Positions 1-9,639 are shown, numbered from the stretch's first letter. The stretch: 64,000 bases of DNA from Pedobacter chitinilyticus (GCF_003313385.1 NZ_QMHN01000001.1:1290097-1354096), one strand, 5' to 3'. Made by a program: numbers and translations. Notes: generated by a model not told the origin, from the letters alone.

Positions 1-1025
1 TGCATTGGATCTGCTGCTTTTTGGGCTGCCGTAGCGGTATTCATCTGCATTCCACTGTTGTAAACATTTAAAAGCCCTGTGATATTGTCAAACAAGCCAT
101 TATGCATCCAAGGGCCGGTATTCATCACATCTCTTAAAGATGGTGTACGGAACTTACCTACATCGTTAGGATCCTTGGTCACATTATAACGCCCCAAATC
201 TTCATATTTGCGTTTATAATAGGTTAAACCAATATTATGGAAGCTCTCGTCGGTAAAATATTGTCCATTATGGCAATTGATACATCTGGCTTTGGTACGG
301 AACAAATGCAGTCCTTCCAGCTCTTTATCGTTTAATTGCTTGTACTCTCCATCCAAAAACCTGTCAAAGCGACTTCTTCTACTGGTTAAGGTACGTTGAA
401 AGCTAGCTAGAGCTTTAGCCACATGATCGAAAGTTATTTTATCGGTTCCATAGGCTTTCTTCACCAATTCCTTATAAGCTTTAATGCCATTTAACTTTGC
501 AGGCAATTCTTTCAAGTTCATCGCCATCTCATTATGGGCCTCAATAGGGCTTTTCACTTGGTCTTCCAAAGTAGTTGCTCTACCATCCCAAAAAAAAGAT
601 TTACGTTCTTTTACATTCAATAATGATGGCGTATTTCTATTGCCTGAGGCATGGTCGTGACCGATAGAAACAGACAGCTTATCTGCCCAAGAGGTTTGAG
701 GATTATGGCAACTACTGCAAGAGATTTGATTGGAACCTGACAGTATAGGATCGAAGAAAAGGTTTTTACCCAAAACCACTTGAGCACTTTCCATGGTGGC
801 AAAATAAGCTTTACTATCCATTTCAGGTAAGGCTTTAAACTCCTTCCATTTCACACCGCTATCTACATTGGGCTTAGGCCATTGCGCTACTGGACGTTCG
901 TACAAACTGCGCAAGCTGTCTATCTTGATTCCTCCAGAGGTATAACCTATTTCTCTAAACGAAAAATGTAGCAAACTAAATGCTGTCAATAGCCCAGTTG
1001 CCACAAAAAGTTTCATCTTCTTCAT
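1..1025 (-). CDS. Di-haem cytochrome c peroxidase (MauG/CcpA family), C-terminus cut by window edge
   Basis: The reading frame is open from an ATG at 1025 to the left edge, so only about 341 N-terminal residues are visible. A short N-terminal hydrophobic stretch suggests export to the periplasm. Two c-type haem motifs are seen, CSSCH (about nt 702-716) and CINCH (about nt 270-284), as expected for the two-haem peroxidase family that reduces H2O2 with electrons from small c-type donors. The context 'SNQISCSSCHNP' and 'FFWDGRATTLEDQ' is typical of this family. The gene is last of the visible operon behind a TonB receptor, a DUF4876 lipoprotein and a DUF6850 barrel (39 bp gap to the latter). The partner grouping hints at metal or redox-linked uptake rather than simple peroxide defence, but that is inference. 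An ATG also lies three codons downstream. Confidence 0.9.
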   Translation of the reverse strand, partial: MKKMKLFVATGLLTAFSLLHFSFREIGYTSGGIKIDSLRSLYERPVAQWPKPNVDSGVKWKEFKALPEMDSKAYFATMESAQVVLGKNLFFDPILSGSNQISCSSCHNPQTSWADKLSVSIGHDHASGNRNTPSLLNVKERKSFFWDGRATTLEDQVKSPIEAHNEMAMNLKELPAKLNGIKAYKELVKKAYGTDKITFDHVAKALASFQRTLTSRRSRFDRFLDGEYKQLNDKELEGLHLFRTKARCINCHNGQYFTDESFHNIGLTYYKRKYEDLGRYNVTKDPNDVGKFRTPSLRDVMNTGPWMHNGLFDNITGLLNVYNSGMQMNTATAAQKAADPM

Positions 1026-1064
1026 CCCTGCAAAATATTAATATGTTTTGTTTTGTTATTTAAA

Positions 1065-2681
1065 CTAAAAGTTACAGCCTACACTTAATCCAGCCACTCC
1101 AAAACTACTTCCCAAAAATTGGGTATCAAAAGCTTTGGTAAAACTGTAGTTTAATTTCACATAAGGTGATATATTCTCTTTTAATTTCTTCGTGTATTGC
1201 AAATCTATATCTGCAGAGACTCTCGGCTTTGTGAAATATTCAAATTCTTGGTATAGGTATGAATCCATACTGGTTGGTGCCAAATCCAACTGATCAGCAG
1301 AAGGAGAAGCATATAAGCCGTCGTATTTGGCCAAACCACTACCTGAACCGTATCCTAATCCTAAACCTAAACTATACATCTGATCAGCTTTAACAACATT
1401 TCTCTTCACGTTAACTTTTGCCTGATAACTATTGATTGTTTGGTCTCTATAGAAAGGATAAACAGACGTTGTTTGTTGACGACGAATATAGTTTCCATCT
1501 ATATTAAAAATCCACGATGGATTATTATTTTCTATATTTTTAAAAAAAGTATAATTCAAATTTGCTTCTAGTTGTTGTTTGTCTAACACATCTCTTCGAC
1601 CAAAATATACTATCCTAGCCCCCCCACCCGGCATTACTTCTCGCCTGTACACATTCTCAATATTGAATAAGGTAGCGTAATTTGCTTTCAAAGCAATTTG
1701 ATGTTCATTTTTATTTCTCGAAATAGACAGCACCCCTGCGTAAGCATATTTTTCTGCAGCATGTTCTGTATACAAAATACTTGCCGTACCCTTTTCTCCA
1801 AAAAATCCTTTAGGTTTACCATAAGTAAATTCATTAAAAAGACTAATCTTTTCATTTAGCTTAAGATTTAATTGGAATGAAAAACCATGGCTAAAATTAG
1901 TTAATGGCCTTATAGCCGAATCATAAGTATAACCGTACTCTCCAAATGTTTCTAACGGGCCATAAAATGATCCGAAACTAATAATAGAAGATAATGGTTC
2001 TCCTTTATTACCATAGGTTTTAAAATAAATACTCTCTATCCTTCTATCGTAATTATAATTCAAACCAATTTCTACCAGGTCGTTTAATTGGTAAATACCT
2101 CCAACAGACAATTCCATATCTAGTAGTTTATTAATATGTCTTAAATCTTTGGCCTTTGCGAAATTGGCTGCTTGATAATTAATACGACCACCAATTGTTA
2201 ATTTTGAGTTCAATTGAGCACTTATGGCACCATGCAAAGTATAGGTTTCTTTTGTCTTCGTACCTCTATTGTTATCGTGGCGCTCGACAATATCAAATGG
2301 ATTCTCATATGGATCGATAAAAGCAGACCCTGCCATGTTTTTACCTTTAAAGTTACTGTAAGCAATTGCTCCTTCAAATACAATCTTCTTATTAAGTCTG
2401 TATATGGAACTTGCATCTAATCCATACTCATAGCTATCACTAGATTGATGAAAATTCCTAAACTGCCCATTTGATTTATCTAAAACCAGCTTGGCTTCAG
2501 ATATTTTGGGCAATTTAAAGTGTTTTAAACCTGCGGCATTTTTGGAGGATATCCATGCATTTTGTCTGCGAACGTAGTTTATATCCGCAAATGCACTGTC
2601 AATTTGCTGCGCAGCTAAGTTGGCGGAGCAAAAAACTCCGCCAATAAGCAAAATAACAACTTGTAATTTCTTAAAACTCAT
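1065..2681 (-). CDS. DUF6850-type outer-membrane beta-barrel protein
   Basis: A 538-residue protein with an N-terminal signal peptide (hydrophobic run at about residues 9-22, ending in AQQ). The remainder is rich in alternating aromatic/polar strands, and it ends in a short strand with a terminal Phe (VGCNF), all typical of outer-membrane barrels. From memory it matches the DUF6850 family that sits beside DUF4876 lipoproteins in Bacteroidota; no search was run. It lies 9 bp downstream of the DUF4876 gene and 39 bp upstream of the cytochrome c peroxidase, so co-transcription is very likely. The function is unknown. A role as outer-membrane partner of the TonB receptor in the same operon is inference. 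Confidence 0.75.
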   Translation of the reverse strand: MSFKKLQVVILLIGGVFCSANLAAQQIDSAFADINYVRRQNAWISSKNAAGLKHFKLPKISEAKLVLDKSNGQFRNFHQSSDSYEYGLDASSIYRLNKKIVFEGAIAYSNFKGKNMAGSAFIDPYENPFDIVERHDNNRGTKTKETYTLHGAISAQLNSKLTIGGRINYQAANFAKAKDLRHINKLLDMELSVGGIYQLNDLVEIGLNYNYDRRIESIYFKTYGNKGEPLSSIISFGSFYGPLETFGEYGYTYDSAIRPLTNFSHGFSFQLNLKLNEKISLFNEFTYGKPKGFFGEKGTASILYTEHAAEKYAYAGVLSISRNKNEHQIALKANYATLFNIENVYRREVMPGGGARIVYFGRRDVLDKQQLEANLNYTFFKNIENNNPSWIFNIDGNYIRRQQTTSVYPFYRDQTINSYQAKVNVKRNVVKADQMYSLGLGLGYGSGSGLAKYDGLYASPSADQLDLAPTSMDSYLYQEFEYFTKPRVSADIDLQYTKKLKENISPYVKLNYSFTKAFDTQFLGSSFGVAGLSVGCNF

Positions 2682-2690
2682 TTAAGAGGT

Positions 2691-4019
2691 TTAGTTGGTT
2701 CTTAAAGTAGCTCTACTACGCATGTGGAAATCGTTGGTAGAGTTATTAGTATCTTTATAGATAATACGCGCTCCATTTGCTACTGAAGCTTCGGCATCAA
2801 TACCACTAGGATCTGTAGAACCACCCGTTACGTTGGTTGTCCCGTATGAATAGTTATAAACCAACTTTGTGGTGTTTCCAGCAATAGCTTTAGTCGCTGC
2901 CTCGTCAACGTTACGATAAATCGAATAACCTAAATCGCCAGTATAATTAACATAACCTGCATCAATCGCTCCTGTAAATCTCTTTTGATTGGCTTTTCCA
3001 ATTTCATAAGCCTCTACCGCATCAACAACCCATGATACAGGAATTTTCTTATCTACCAATGTTGCACTACCTCCATATAGGCTGTTGTAGCTCACATTTG
3101 CGCCTAATGCTGAAGGAGTCATATCTTTCAATTCAAATAAAAAGAAACCCGGAGAAACATTACTTAAGGTCCAAGCATTTCCGGCACCATATCTAATCGC
3201 TTTTAGATAATGTGAACTAGGAATTAATTCTGCTGGAGCTTTATATGTTCCTGTATTTGGATAACTTGTTATAGCAACATCATAAGTACAATAATAATTG
3301 GCATTGTTAAAATTAATTGACTTGGTATGCGTCACCGAGTTATTAACTGCATTGTTTAATGCAATCACAATCTGCTCACCTGGCTTAAGCACTACATCTT
3401 GTTGGAAATACCAAAATCCTTGTCCAGCTGGCATCCATCTTTCTTTCAAATAAGTCAAGCTACCATCAGCACCATAGTAATTGTTACTACCTGTTGAATT
3501 GTAAGGCATAGCTGTAGCCAAACAGATATTAGCTAAACTAGCATTGGTATTAGAATTATTGTAAAGAATCACATACCTATCATGTTTAAATGCAGCAGAC
3601 CCATTATCAGTAGGTGTTCCTCCTGTAAAAAGTTCCTTAACTATTATTTGAGATATTGCTGACGCTTCTAATTCCAATTTCACAATCTGTTCGCTATTCC
3701 AACCCTCTGCAACAGCAACATTACTTTTAACCGCATTATAGTTGAACGTAGACAAACCAGTCGTTCTCTTATCTGAAGAAGAAACTTCATAGATATCGTT
3801 AGGTAAATTAAACACAGCCTTTCCTTCTTTATCAGTAGTAGCTTCAAAAGACGTATTACGTCCTGTTGCTTTAACTTTAACACCTTCTACGGCAGACAAA
3901 GCGCTACCTGCCGGGTATTCTAACTGTACGATTACAGCATATGTTTTATACTCTTTATCCTTCTTACAAGAAAACAGGATTATCATCGTACAAAGCATTA
4001 GGTATGCTATTTTTTTCAT
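2691..4019 (-). CDS. DUF4876-type surface lipoprotein
   Basis: A 442-residue lipoprotein. The first 18 residues form a hydrophobic signal ending in LFSC, a lipobox, followed by KKDK. The next ~90 residues look like a carboxypeptidase-regulatory/CnaB-like beta-sandwich ('VKVKATGRNTSFEATTDKEG'). The rest carries the long Asn/Ser/Tyr-rich body typical of DUF4876 proteins. It follows the TonB receptor by 32 bp and precedes the barrel gene by 9 bp. In such clusters the lipoprotein is presumed to be the surface binding partner of the receptor. The ligand cannot be read from the sequence. The DUF assignment is from recognition only. Confidence 0.75.
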   Translation of the reverse strand: MKKIAYLMLCTMIILFSCKKDKEYKTYAVIVQLEYPAGSALSAVEGVKVKATGRNTSFEATTDKEGKAVFNLPNDIYEVSSSDKRTTGLSTFNYNAVKSNVAVAEGWNSEQIVKLELEASAISQIIVKELFTGGTPTDNGSAAFKHDRYVILYNNSNTNASLANICLATAMPYNSTGSNNYYGADGSLTYLKERWMPAGQGFWYFQQDVVLKPGEQIVIALNNAVNNSVTHTKSINFNNANYYCTYDVAITSYPNTGTYKAPAELIPSSHYLKAIRYGAGNAWTLSNVSPGFFLFELKDMTPSALGANVSYNSLYGGSATLVDKKIPVSWVVDAVEAYEIGKANQKRFTGAIDAGYVNYTGDLGYSIYRNVDEAATKAIAGNTTKLVYNYSYGTTNVTGGSTDPSGIDAEASVANGARIIYKDTNNSTNDFHMRSRATLRTN

Positions 4020-4051
4020 AATACTTGATTTTATATAGTGATTAAATGTTT

Positions 4052-7042
4052 TTACAATTTTAGTTTTAATGTTGCCCCGTAATTAAAGTCTGGAATATAT
4101 GAACTGTTGAACAAAGAACTTTCCGAACTGTTCCAAGTAGACCTTACTTTCGCCATGTTGTTAAAGAAGTTATTGGCAAAAAAAGAAAGCGTTGCAAACC
4201 TTCCAATCTCTTTAGTTATTGCAAAATTTGCCGAATAATAATTTGAAAGCGTATTCTTATTAAAATAGTAATTGGTAGGAGTTTTCACGATCATCTTTGC
4301 TAACTCATTGTATAAAGCTGGATCATTGGCTTTTGCCCAAACAAGTTTTTCGGTGAACGGAATTTTAGTAGATGGATCGTTAAGGCTTGTATAATAATCT
4401 GGATATAGGCCTACAAAATGATTTCCACCATAAATACCTAATAAAGCAGTGGATGCTTCATAAGCATCTTTGCCATCCAAAACAAATCCTCTTTTTCCAT
4501 TTCTCTGTTCGCTTAAGTTTTGGGAATATTTGTAGAAAGAGCCTTCTAATCTCGCTGAAAAGATCAGTCTAAGTGCTGGAATATGAGTGGTAATCGTCAA
4601 GTTCATATCCATGGATTTAGAAAATTCTCCATTTGCAGATCTTGCTCCTCCAATAAAAAAACCTATATATTTATAAGGCTTGCCATCTGCCATTGCAACA
4701 TTAGGTATGCTAGCGGACACCGTTTCTTCCAATCCTTTATAATAGTAATAGTTACCATCAACCCTTAGGGATGTTCGTAATGCTTTAATTTGTTTAAAAT
4801 CTACGGTCCATGTAATCCTGCTTCTGGTAACTGAAGAACCATTTGTCGTCATTCCATTAGACATAAAAGCATAAGTCTGCGTATAAGAAAGATCTTCGGC
4901 TGGTTGTGCTCCTGTTTTATCCGTCACCGTAATAATGCCTGTTTGCTGATTAACGGTATAGATTCTATTTACTGAGGGAATGGTAGAAGCTTCTAAATTA
5001 GCCTGAGTGGAAAACTTATAATAAAAGGGTTCATAACTATTAACAGAAATATATGGATTAGTCGTTTTATCCTGTGCAGCGGTAATAAATACACGGTTAC
5101 CAGCAATTGTCATCCCTAAAGTAATTTCTCTTTGTGTATTGCTCTGCCATTTTAAATCTGGATTAAACAACCTTGTTCTTGGCATGGTATAATAAGCATA
5201 AAATGTATCACCATTAGCTGTAGTTCCAGGCGCAAATGTTAAAATATCTCTAAAAAATGGTGTAGGGTACAAAGCGTCGAAACCTGGTAATTTTACGGTT
5301 TTACCCCAAGCAACTTTAATACTCAAATCCTCCACTAATTGCTTCTGGTCTTCCCAAAAAATATATTTTGCATTTGCCCTAGGCGACCAGTTTAAAATGT
5401 TTCCGTACTCTGACCCATTAATCGATGTAAGTTCAGAACGAATCCCTCCAACCAATTGCAAACTAGATTTATTAATGGGAATTGTGAGCGCATCTTCAGC
5501 ATAAAATGCATAGTTGTAGGTAAATGATTCCTGATCGTAACGATATTCCCGCCAAGTTGGTGCATAGCGCAAATCGTCGTAATAATTACCTTTACCGGTG
5601 TTTCCGCTTCCGCTAAGGTCTACTCCAACTAACAAATTTTGATCTATCTTGCCAATCTTCCTAAACCAATTTGCTTTTAAACGAGCATTATAGTTAATCA
5701 ACTTATTATCCACATATTCTTTCTCGTACCAAAATCCTCTTGGGATAAGAATAATAGGTGCATTTGGATTAATATCGTACAGTTGCCCTACATGATATCC
5801 CTCTTGATTGGTTCTTATAGAAGGTGTAGACGCCGTTGCTGATTTCAATAGGCTAGTTTCTCGAAGTTTATCATTATAATTAATATTTCCAGAGGCTTCC
5901 AAACTAGTAATCCATGGTTTATTCAACAACCATTTAGCTGAAAAATTTGTTCTAAAAACATTGTCATTAACTTTAGTGTAGGTATTAACAAATAAATCAG
6001 GATCATCCTCAGAATTATATCCTCCAACATTTCCAGTAATACCAATATTTAGGGTAATGGGCTGTCCATTCTTTTTATTAAGCGTATTGTTATAGCTGAT
6101 TGAGAAGCCATTACGTTGATAGCTAGTATAAGGTGAAGCCAAACTGGATATCGATTTGGTATGCTCTAAATTAAAATTTAACACACCCATGTTATCGCCC
6201 AGATTAATGCCCTTGCTTAAAGCTACTTGTTTAGTATTGGGCCTTGTTTGAAGCTCTAACAGATATGGAGAAATGCCTTTAAGAGTATTGATCTTAACCA
6301 TACCATTAGTCATGTCTCCATGTTCTACAGAAGGAATACCAGTAATGATTTCTATTGATTCAATATTGCTTGTTGATATATTCTTAGTATCTGGGCCATC
6401 GTATTCAAGATTCGAACTTCTTAACGAGTTGTTGGTAATACGTATGCCATCCACTTCCAGTCCTACTCCAAAAGCTGGGTTTCCTCGTTCACCTGAATTT
6501 CCATTTACTTGAAAATATTGTCTACTTGTAGTCGCCAAATGAAGTTGTTGTGATGTTTTCCCTCCTGGTAACAAGGCTTGTACATCAGTAACATTCTGCA
6601 TTTGCAAATGATCAAGCGCCTTACGATCCATCACAAACGATGTGGCTAAATCCGTGCCTTTTTTGGCCGTAATTTCCACCTGAGATAAAGTAAGATTGTC
6701 TTCATCCAAAAAGAAAACCAAATCCGTAAGATTTTTGCTCATTATGTACTCGGTTTCCTTTTTTACAAAACCTAAATATTGTATAACAATCTTAACTTTT
6801 CCAGCGGGGATATTTTTAAGTGTAAATTGGCCTTTTGCATCAGCACTAGCCCACTGGCCGCTCGCTGGCACAGCTACGACGGCAAAATCTACTGGTTCTT
6901 GGTTACGTCTGTTCAATACCTTACCAGAAATGGTAAATTGAGCATTTGCCAATTCCACAAAACCCAAAGAAACCGCAAAAAAAAGCATTAGCATTTTTAA
7001 GTTACTTTGAAATTTCACAAAAAGCACTGAAAATAAATTCAT
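4052..7042 (-). CDS. TonB-dependent receptor with N-terminal carboxypeptidase-regulatory-like domain
   Basis: An outer-membrane active-transport barrel of 996 residues from the chosen start. Order: signal peptide ending ANAQ; CarboxypepD_reg-like domain (~residues 35-115, 'ISGKVLNRRNQEPVDFAVV'); TonB plug (~115-260, with 'FGVGLEVDGIRITNNS' and 'IESIEIITGIPSVEHGDMT'); 22-strand-type barrel to the end, with terminal LKL. The frame extends to a TTG at 7096, but the promoter predicted at 7104-7132 would place transcription start at about 7097. That would make the TTG start leaderless, so the ATG at 7042 is chosen; ATGs at 6994 and 6988 also remain possible. It heads the operon with DUF4876, DUF6850 and the cytochrome c peroxidase. 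The plug is not SusC-like and no SusD follows, so a non-glycan ligand (iron, haem or another metal complex) is more likely than a sugar. Confidence 0.9.
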   Translation of the reverse strand: MNLFSVLFVKFQSNLKMLMLFFAVSLGFVELANAQFTISGKVLNRRNQEPVDFAVVAVPASGQWASADAKGQFTLKNIPAGKVKIVIQYLGFVKKETEYIMSKNLTDLVFFLDEDNLTLSQVEITAKKGTDLATSFVMDRKALDHLQMQNVTDVQALLPGGKTSQQLHLATTSRQYFQVNGNSGERGNPAFGVGLEVDGIRITNNSLRSSNLEYDGPDTKNISTSNIESIEIITGIPSVEHGDMTNGMVKINTLKGISPYLLELQTRPNTKQVALSKGINLGDNMGVLNFNLEHTKSISSLASPYTSYQRNGFSISYNNTLNKKNGQPITLNIGITGNVGGYNSEDDPDLFVNTYTKVNDNVFRTNFSAKWLLNKPWITSLEASGNINYNDKLRETSLLKSATASTPSIRTNQEGYHVGQLYDINPNAPIILIPRGFWYEKEYVDNKLINYNARLKANWFRKIGKIDQNLLVGVDLSGSGNTGKGNYYDDLRYAPTWREYRYDQESFTYNYAFYAEDALTIPINKSSLQLVGGIRSELTSINGSEYGNILNWSPRANAKYIFWEDQKQLVEDLSIKVAWGKTVKLPGFDALYPTPFFRDILTFAPGTTANGDTFYAYYTMPRTRLFNPDLKWQSNTQREITLGMTIAGNRVFITAAQDKTTNPYISVNSYEPFYYKFSTQANLEASTIPSVNRIYTVNQQTGIITVTDKTGAQPAEDLSYTQTYAFMSNGMTTNGSSVTRSRITWTVDFKQIKALRTSLRVDGNYYYYKGLEETVSASIPNVAMADGKPYKYIGFFIGGARSANGEFSKSMDMNLTITTHIPALRLIFSARLEGSFYKYSQNLSEQRNGKRGFVLDGKDAYEASTALLGIYGGNHFVGLYPDYYTSLNDPSTKIPFTEKLVWAKANDPALYNELAKMIVKTPTNYYFNKNTLSNYYSANFAITKEIGRFATLSFFANNFFNNMAKVRSTWNSSESSLFNSSYIPDFNYGATLKLKL

Positions 7043-7103
7043 TAGACCAAATTGCACGTTATATTGCCGACCTGAGAGCGAGCAGCCATGTAGCAAATTG
7101 CCG

Positions 7104-7132
7104 CAAATATAATGTTATTTAGACTAAGTCAA
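7104..7132 (-). promoter_or_regulatory. Bacteroidota-type promoter for the TonB receptor operon
   Basis: On the minus strand a perfect -7 box TATATTTG (7104-7111, consensus TAnnTTTG) lies 18 nt downstream of a TTG -33 element (7130-7132). This agrees with the Bacteroides primary sigma factor consensus. Predicted transcription start is about 7097, which gives a leader of roughly 55 nt to the ATG at 7042. Confidence 0.65.
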
Positions 7133-7221
7133 AATAAAAACACAACTATAAATGATAAAATAGGGCCTTTAGGCAAAAGATTAGATGCCTTTGATTGATG
7201 AAACAGTAATTTTAAAGAATA

Positions 7222-8013
7222 TTATTCTGATAGATGCAAAGGATAATTGATATCGACTTTGAAACCACTTCCTAAACTAGTTTCAATTTGGTATTTGGCG
7301 TTGATCATTTGTAAGCGGCTTTGGATATTCTGCATTCCAATACCACTCCGTTGGTTAAGCACTTCCATATCAAAACCTTTTCCGTTATCTTGATATACAA
7401 TGGACAAATTTGCTTCGCGGACACCAAAGAGCATTTTTATTTCAGAAGCATTTGCGTGTTTAAGCGTATTATCTACCAATTGTGTAAGCACCCTAAACAA
7501 AGCTAGAGAAGTTTTTTCTGGCAATTCCACCTCCTCTAAATCATTTTCGTGCGCTAGAGAAATTTTGATTTGACCAGTATTATTAATGAGGTTAACAAAG
7601 GCTTCAATAGTGGTAAAAAGTCCAAAAACAGCTAAACCAGGAGGCGATAGATCATGGGAAATATGCCTTACATCCACAATCATTTTATCGATCAGTTCCT
7701 TAGCGTCCGTCAATACTTCTTCCTGTTGTTCATTCAGTTTATTTTTCAGGGAGTTGAGCATTAATTTAATGGCAGACAAGGTCCCTCCTATCTCGTCGTG
7801 CAAATCCTGGCCTATTCTTTTACGTTCAATTTCCTGCGAATCAATCACCGCATTTAACAGTTCCTTTTGCTGTATAATTTGGGTTTCCTGCAATTCTCGT
7901 CGTTGCTTCCACACCATATTCTGATTTCGAATATAGAACAGCAGGAATGCCGCAATGATGACAAATAACAACAGCATCCCATAAAAAACCAGCAAATAAA
8001 CGTTATCTATCAT
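7222..8013 (-). CDS. NarL/DegS-class sensor histidine kinase with one membrane segment
   Basis: A 263-residue kinase. One transmembrane helix (~residues 5-28) is followed by a short coiled linker rich in Gln. Next comes a HisKA_3 dimerisation box with the phospho-accepting His72 in 'RIGQDLHDEIGG', then a HATPase_c domain with N box 'LVDNTLKHA', G1 'DNGKGF' and G2 'GIGMQNIQSR'. There is no extracytoplasmic or PAS sensor, so input probably comes from a partner. The best candidate is the membrane protein at 8010-8654, whose stop overlaps this start by 4 nt (ATGA), which implies coupled translation. Its class phosphorylates NarL-type regulators. The LuxR-HTH regulator at 9826-10497 is the nearest one and the likely cognate partner (inference). 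Confidence 0.92.
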   Translation of the reverse strand: MIDNVYLLVFYGMLLLFVIIAAFLLFYIRNQNMVWKQRRELQETQIIQQKELLNAVIDSQEIERKRIGQDLHDEIGGTLSAIKLMLNSLKNKLNEQQEEVLTDAKELIDKMIVDVRHISHDLSPPGLAVFGLFTTIEAFVNLINNTGQIKISLAHENDLEEVELPEKTSLALFRVLTQLVDNTLKHANASEIKMLFGVREANLSIVYQDNGKGFDMEVLNQRSGIGMQNIQSRLQMINAKYQIETSLGSGFKVDINYPLHLSE

Positions 8014-8654
8014 TTAATCTTTTTATTAATCAATGAGAAGCCTCTTGCAAAAGCGAGGTACATGGCCAAAACCAAAATGGAATGCACATCCCATATAATA
8101 TCATTTAAAGTACGATTAGAACTTACAAATACAAAATAATTGGAAAGAATAAAGATAATAGTGGCCGTTGGAAAATAAATGAGAATCCCTATGTTGATCC
8201 AACTTTTAGGCTGTTTTAGAAAATCCTCTACAAAACCACTATTGTACAAAAATACCAAGCAAATGGAAGTAATCAGAATAGCCTCTACTGGCCTGGTGTA
8301 AGTATTAAATTCGTAAATACTTTGAAAGAATAAAAAATTCAGGACAAAAGCGATAGGGAGCAAAATAATAGCTCCATACAATATCCTTCTTATGGTTTTA
8401 TTTTCAAAAATCAGCAGAAAATAACTTAGAAAAAAAATAGTTTCGCCAATCGTATAAATATGTAACAAAGGAAGATTTCTGATATTAAGATTACTTAAAT
8501 AAATGGCCGTTGCATTCACTAAGCCCGCAAATATTAAGTAATAAAAGATAGTCTTCGTTTCTTTCCCAGCATCTTTATATTTCGGCAAAAAAGTAATAAT
8601 TGGAACAAGGATGCTTAATGGCACCACCACAGCTGTTAGGATATCTCTGGTCAT
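8010..8654 (-). CDS. Polytopic membrane protein of unknown function, coupled to a histidine kinase
   Basis: A 214-residue, strongly hydrophobic protein with about six or seven predicted transmembrane helices and short charged loops. Charged residues inside membrane stretches are visible ('YTIGETIFF', 'DVHSILVLAMYLAF'). I do not recognise a named family. Similar short polytopic proteins sit directly upstream of small histidine kinases in other Bacteroidota, as far as I recall. Translational overlap (4 nt) with the kinase at 7222-8013, which itself lacks a sensor domain, makes a sensory role plausible: this protein may be the membrane sensor for the kinase. That is inference from gene arrangement. 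No clear promoter was found upstream. Confidence 0.75.
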   Translation of the reverse strand: MTRDILTAVVVPLSILVPIITFLPKYKDAGKETKTIFYYLIFAGLVNATAIYLSNLNIRNLPLLHIYTIGETIFFLSYFLLIFENKTIRRILYGAIILLPIAFVLNFLFFQSIYEFNTYTRPVEAILITSICLVFLYNSGFVEDFLKQPKSWINIGILIYFPTATIIFILSNYFVFVSSNRTLNDIIWDVHSILVLAMYLAFARGFSLINKKIK

Positions 8655-9219
8655 TACGTATTTAAATTCTTATGTAGTTTTGTTTGCTTTTGTACGGCAC
8701 AAAGCCTTTGTTCCAAATCAGTAATTGGATTTGGATCTTAATAAGACGTATCATTTTTGAATTACGACCTACAAAAGTGAAATAATTAGAGAGCGTAAAA
8801 GAAGATCACAGCTACTGAAAAGCATAATAACATCTCAATGTTTAATTTATTTATAGGCTTATAGACTTATAAAACTCAACATAGCTAATCCATTAGCTTG
8901 TTATAAGTATCAAAAAGATGTCTCGAAAACATCTAAAGTTGAACATTAATATTGGCAGTGCATTTTCACTTTCGGACCATTTAGATAATCCGAAAGTGAA
9001 ATAGAAAACATTGTTTAAATAAAGACTTGCAGATGTAGATATAAAAATTTCTTATACCTATCTCCACAAAAGTATGTACTGAAATCTCATCAGCATTAAC
9101 GCTGTGCTTAAAACAAACATTTTTCCTATTAGAGGCTCTTTTATATTTTGTCTACAATGTGCCGATCGATAAAATTATACTTAACAGAACAATATATCCA
9201 AGGATAATGTTTTCTAGGA
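8655..9219. other. Intergenic stretch without recognised content
   Basis: 565 bp of AT-rich DNA between two minus-strand genes. No convincing ORF, RNA gene or repeat was found. A minus-strand TAnnTTTG match exists at 9067-9074, but it has no TTG at the right spacing, so it is not called as a promoter. Confidence 0.5.
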
Positions 9220-9639
9220 TCAAGGAACAAATAATGGGCTTTTTGGATCACATTTATCTGGACAAGGCTGGGTGAAATCGTAGATTTCCGTATCGTCGTC
9301 ATCGTCGCCCAAACCACCATTACCTGGGGTTTTATAAATGATATCTGCACCGTCTTTATCTACAGGTACAATTACTGCAGTGATATCATCATCAAGGTTC
9401 ATATCATCTTCCTTTACTGCAAAATAAGCCCTTACGCCTTGCAGTTCGTTGATGGTGGTGCCATCCGCACGCAAAATATCATAGCTATTGATAATAGCTA
9501 GCAAGTCGCTAATAGGTATAAAAACTGCTCTAGGAATGTTAGTTTCTGGAACTTGTTTAGCTAATTGATCGCGAAAGCGTGTAACTCGGTCTACCGCATC
9601 GTTTACCGAAATGGTTGGTACGTTAATTTTTGACTTCAT
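9220..9639 (-). CDS. Small acidic protein with a C-terminal PCPxxC tail, function unknown
   Basis: A 139-residue cytosolic-looking protein with no signal or membrane segment. The N-terminal two thirds has a mixed alpha/beta pattern ('VFIPISDLLAIINSY', 'GVRAYFAVKEDD', 'DDITAVIVPVDKDGADI'). The tail is highly acidic (GDDDDDTEIYD) and ends in a Pro/Cys-rich segment containing PCPDKC close to the C-terminus. I recall Bacteroidota hypothetical proteins with the same ending near small kinase/membrane-protein pairs, but I cannot name a family. It is separated from the membrane-protein/kinase pair by 565 bp and diverges from the response regulator at 9826. Possible roles are a signalling accessory or a protein modified at the Cys tail; neither is supported beyond context. 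Confidence 0.7.
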   Translation of the reverse strand: MKSKINVPTISVNDAVDRVTRFRDQLAKQVPETNIPRAVFIPISDLLAIINSYDILRADGTTINELQGVRAYFAVKEDDMNLDDDITAVIVPVDKDGADIIYKTPGNGGLGDDDDDTEIYDFTQPCPDKCDPKSPLFVP

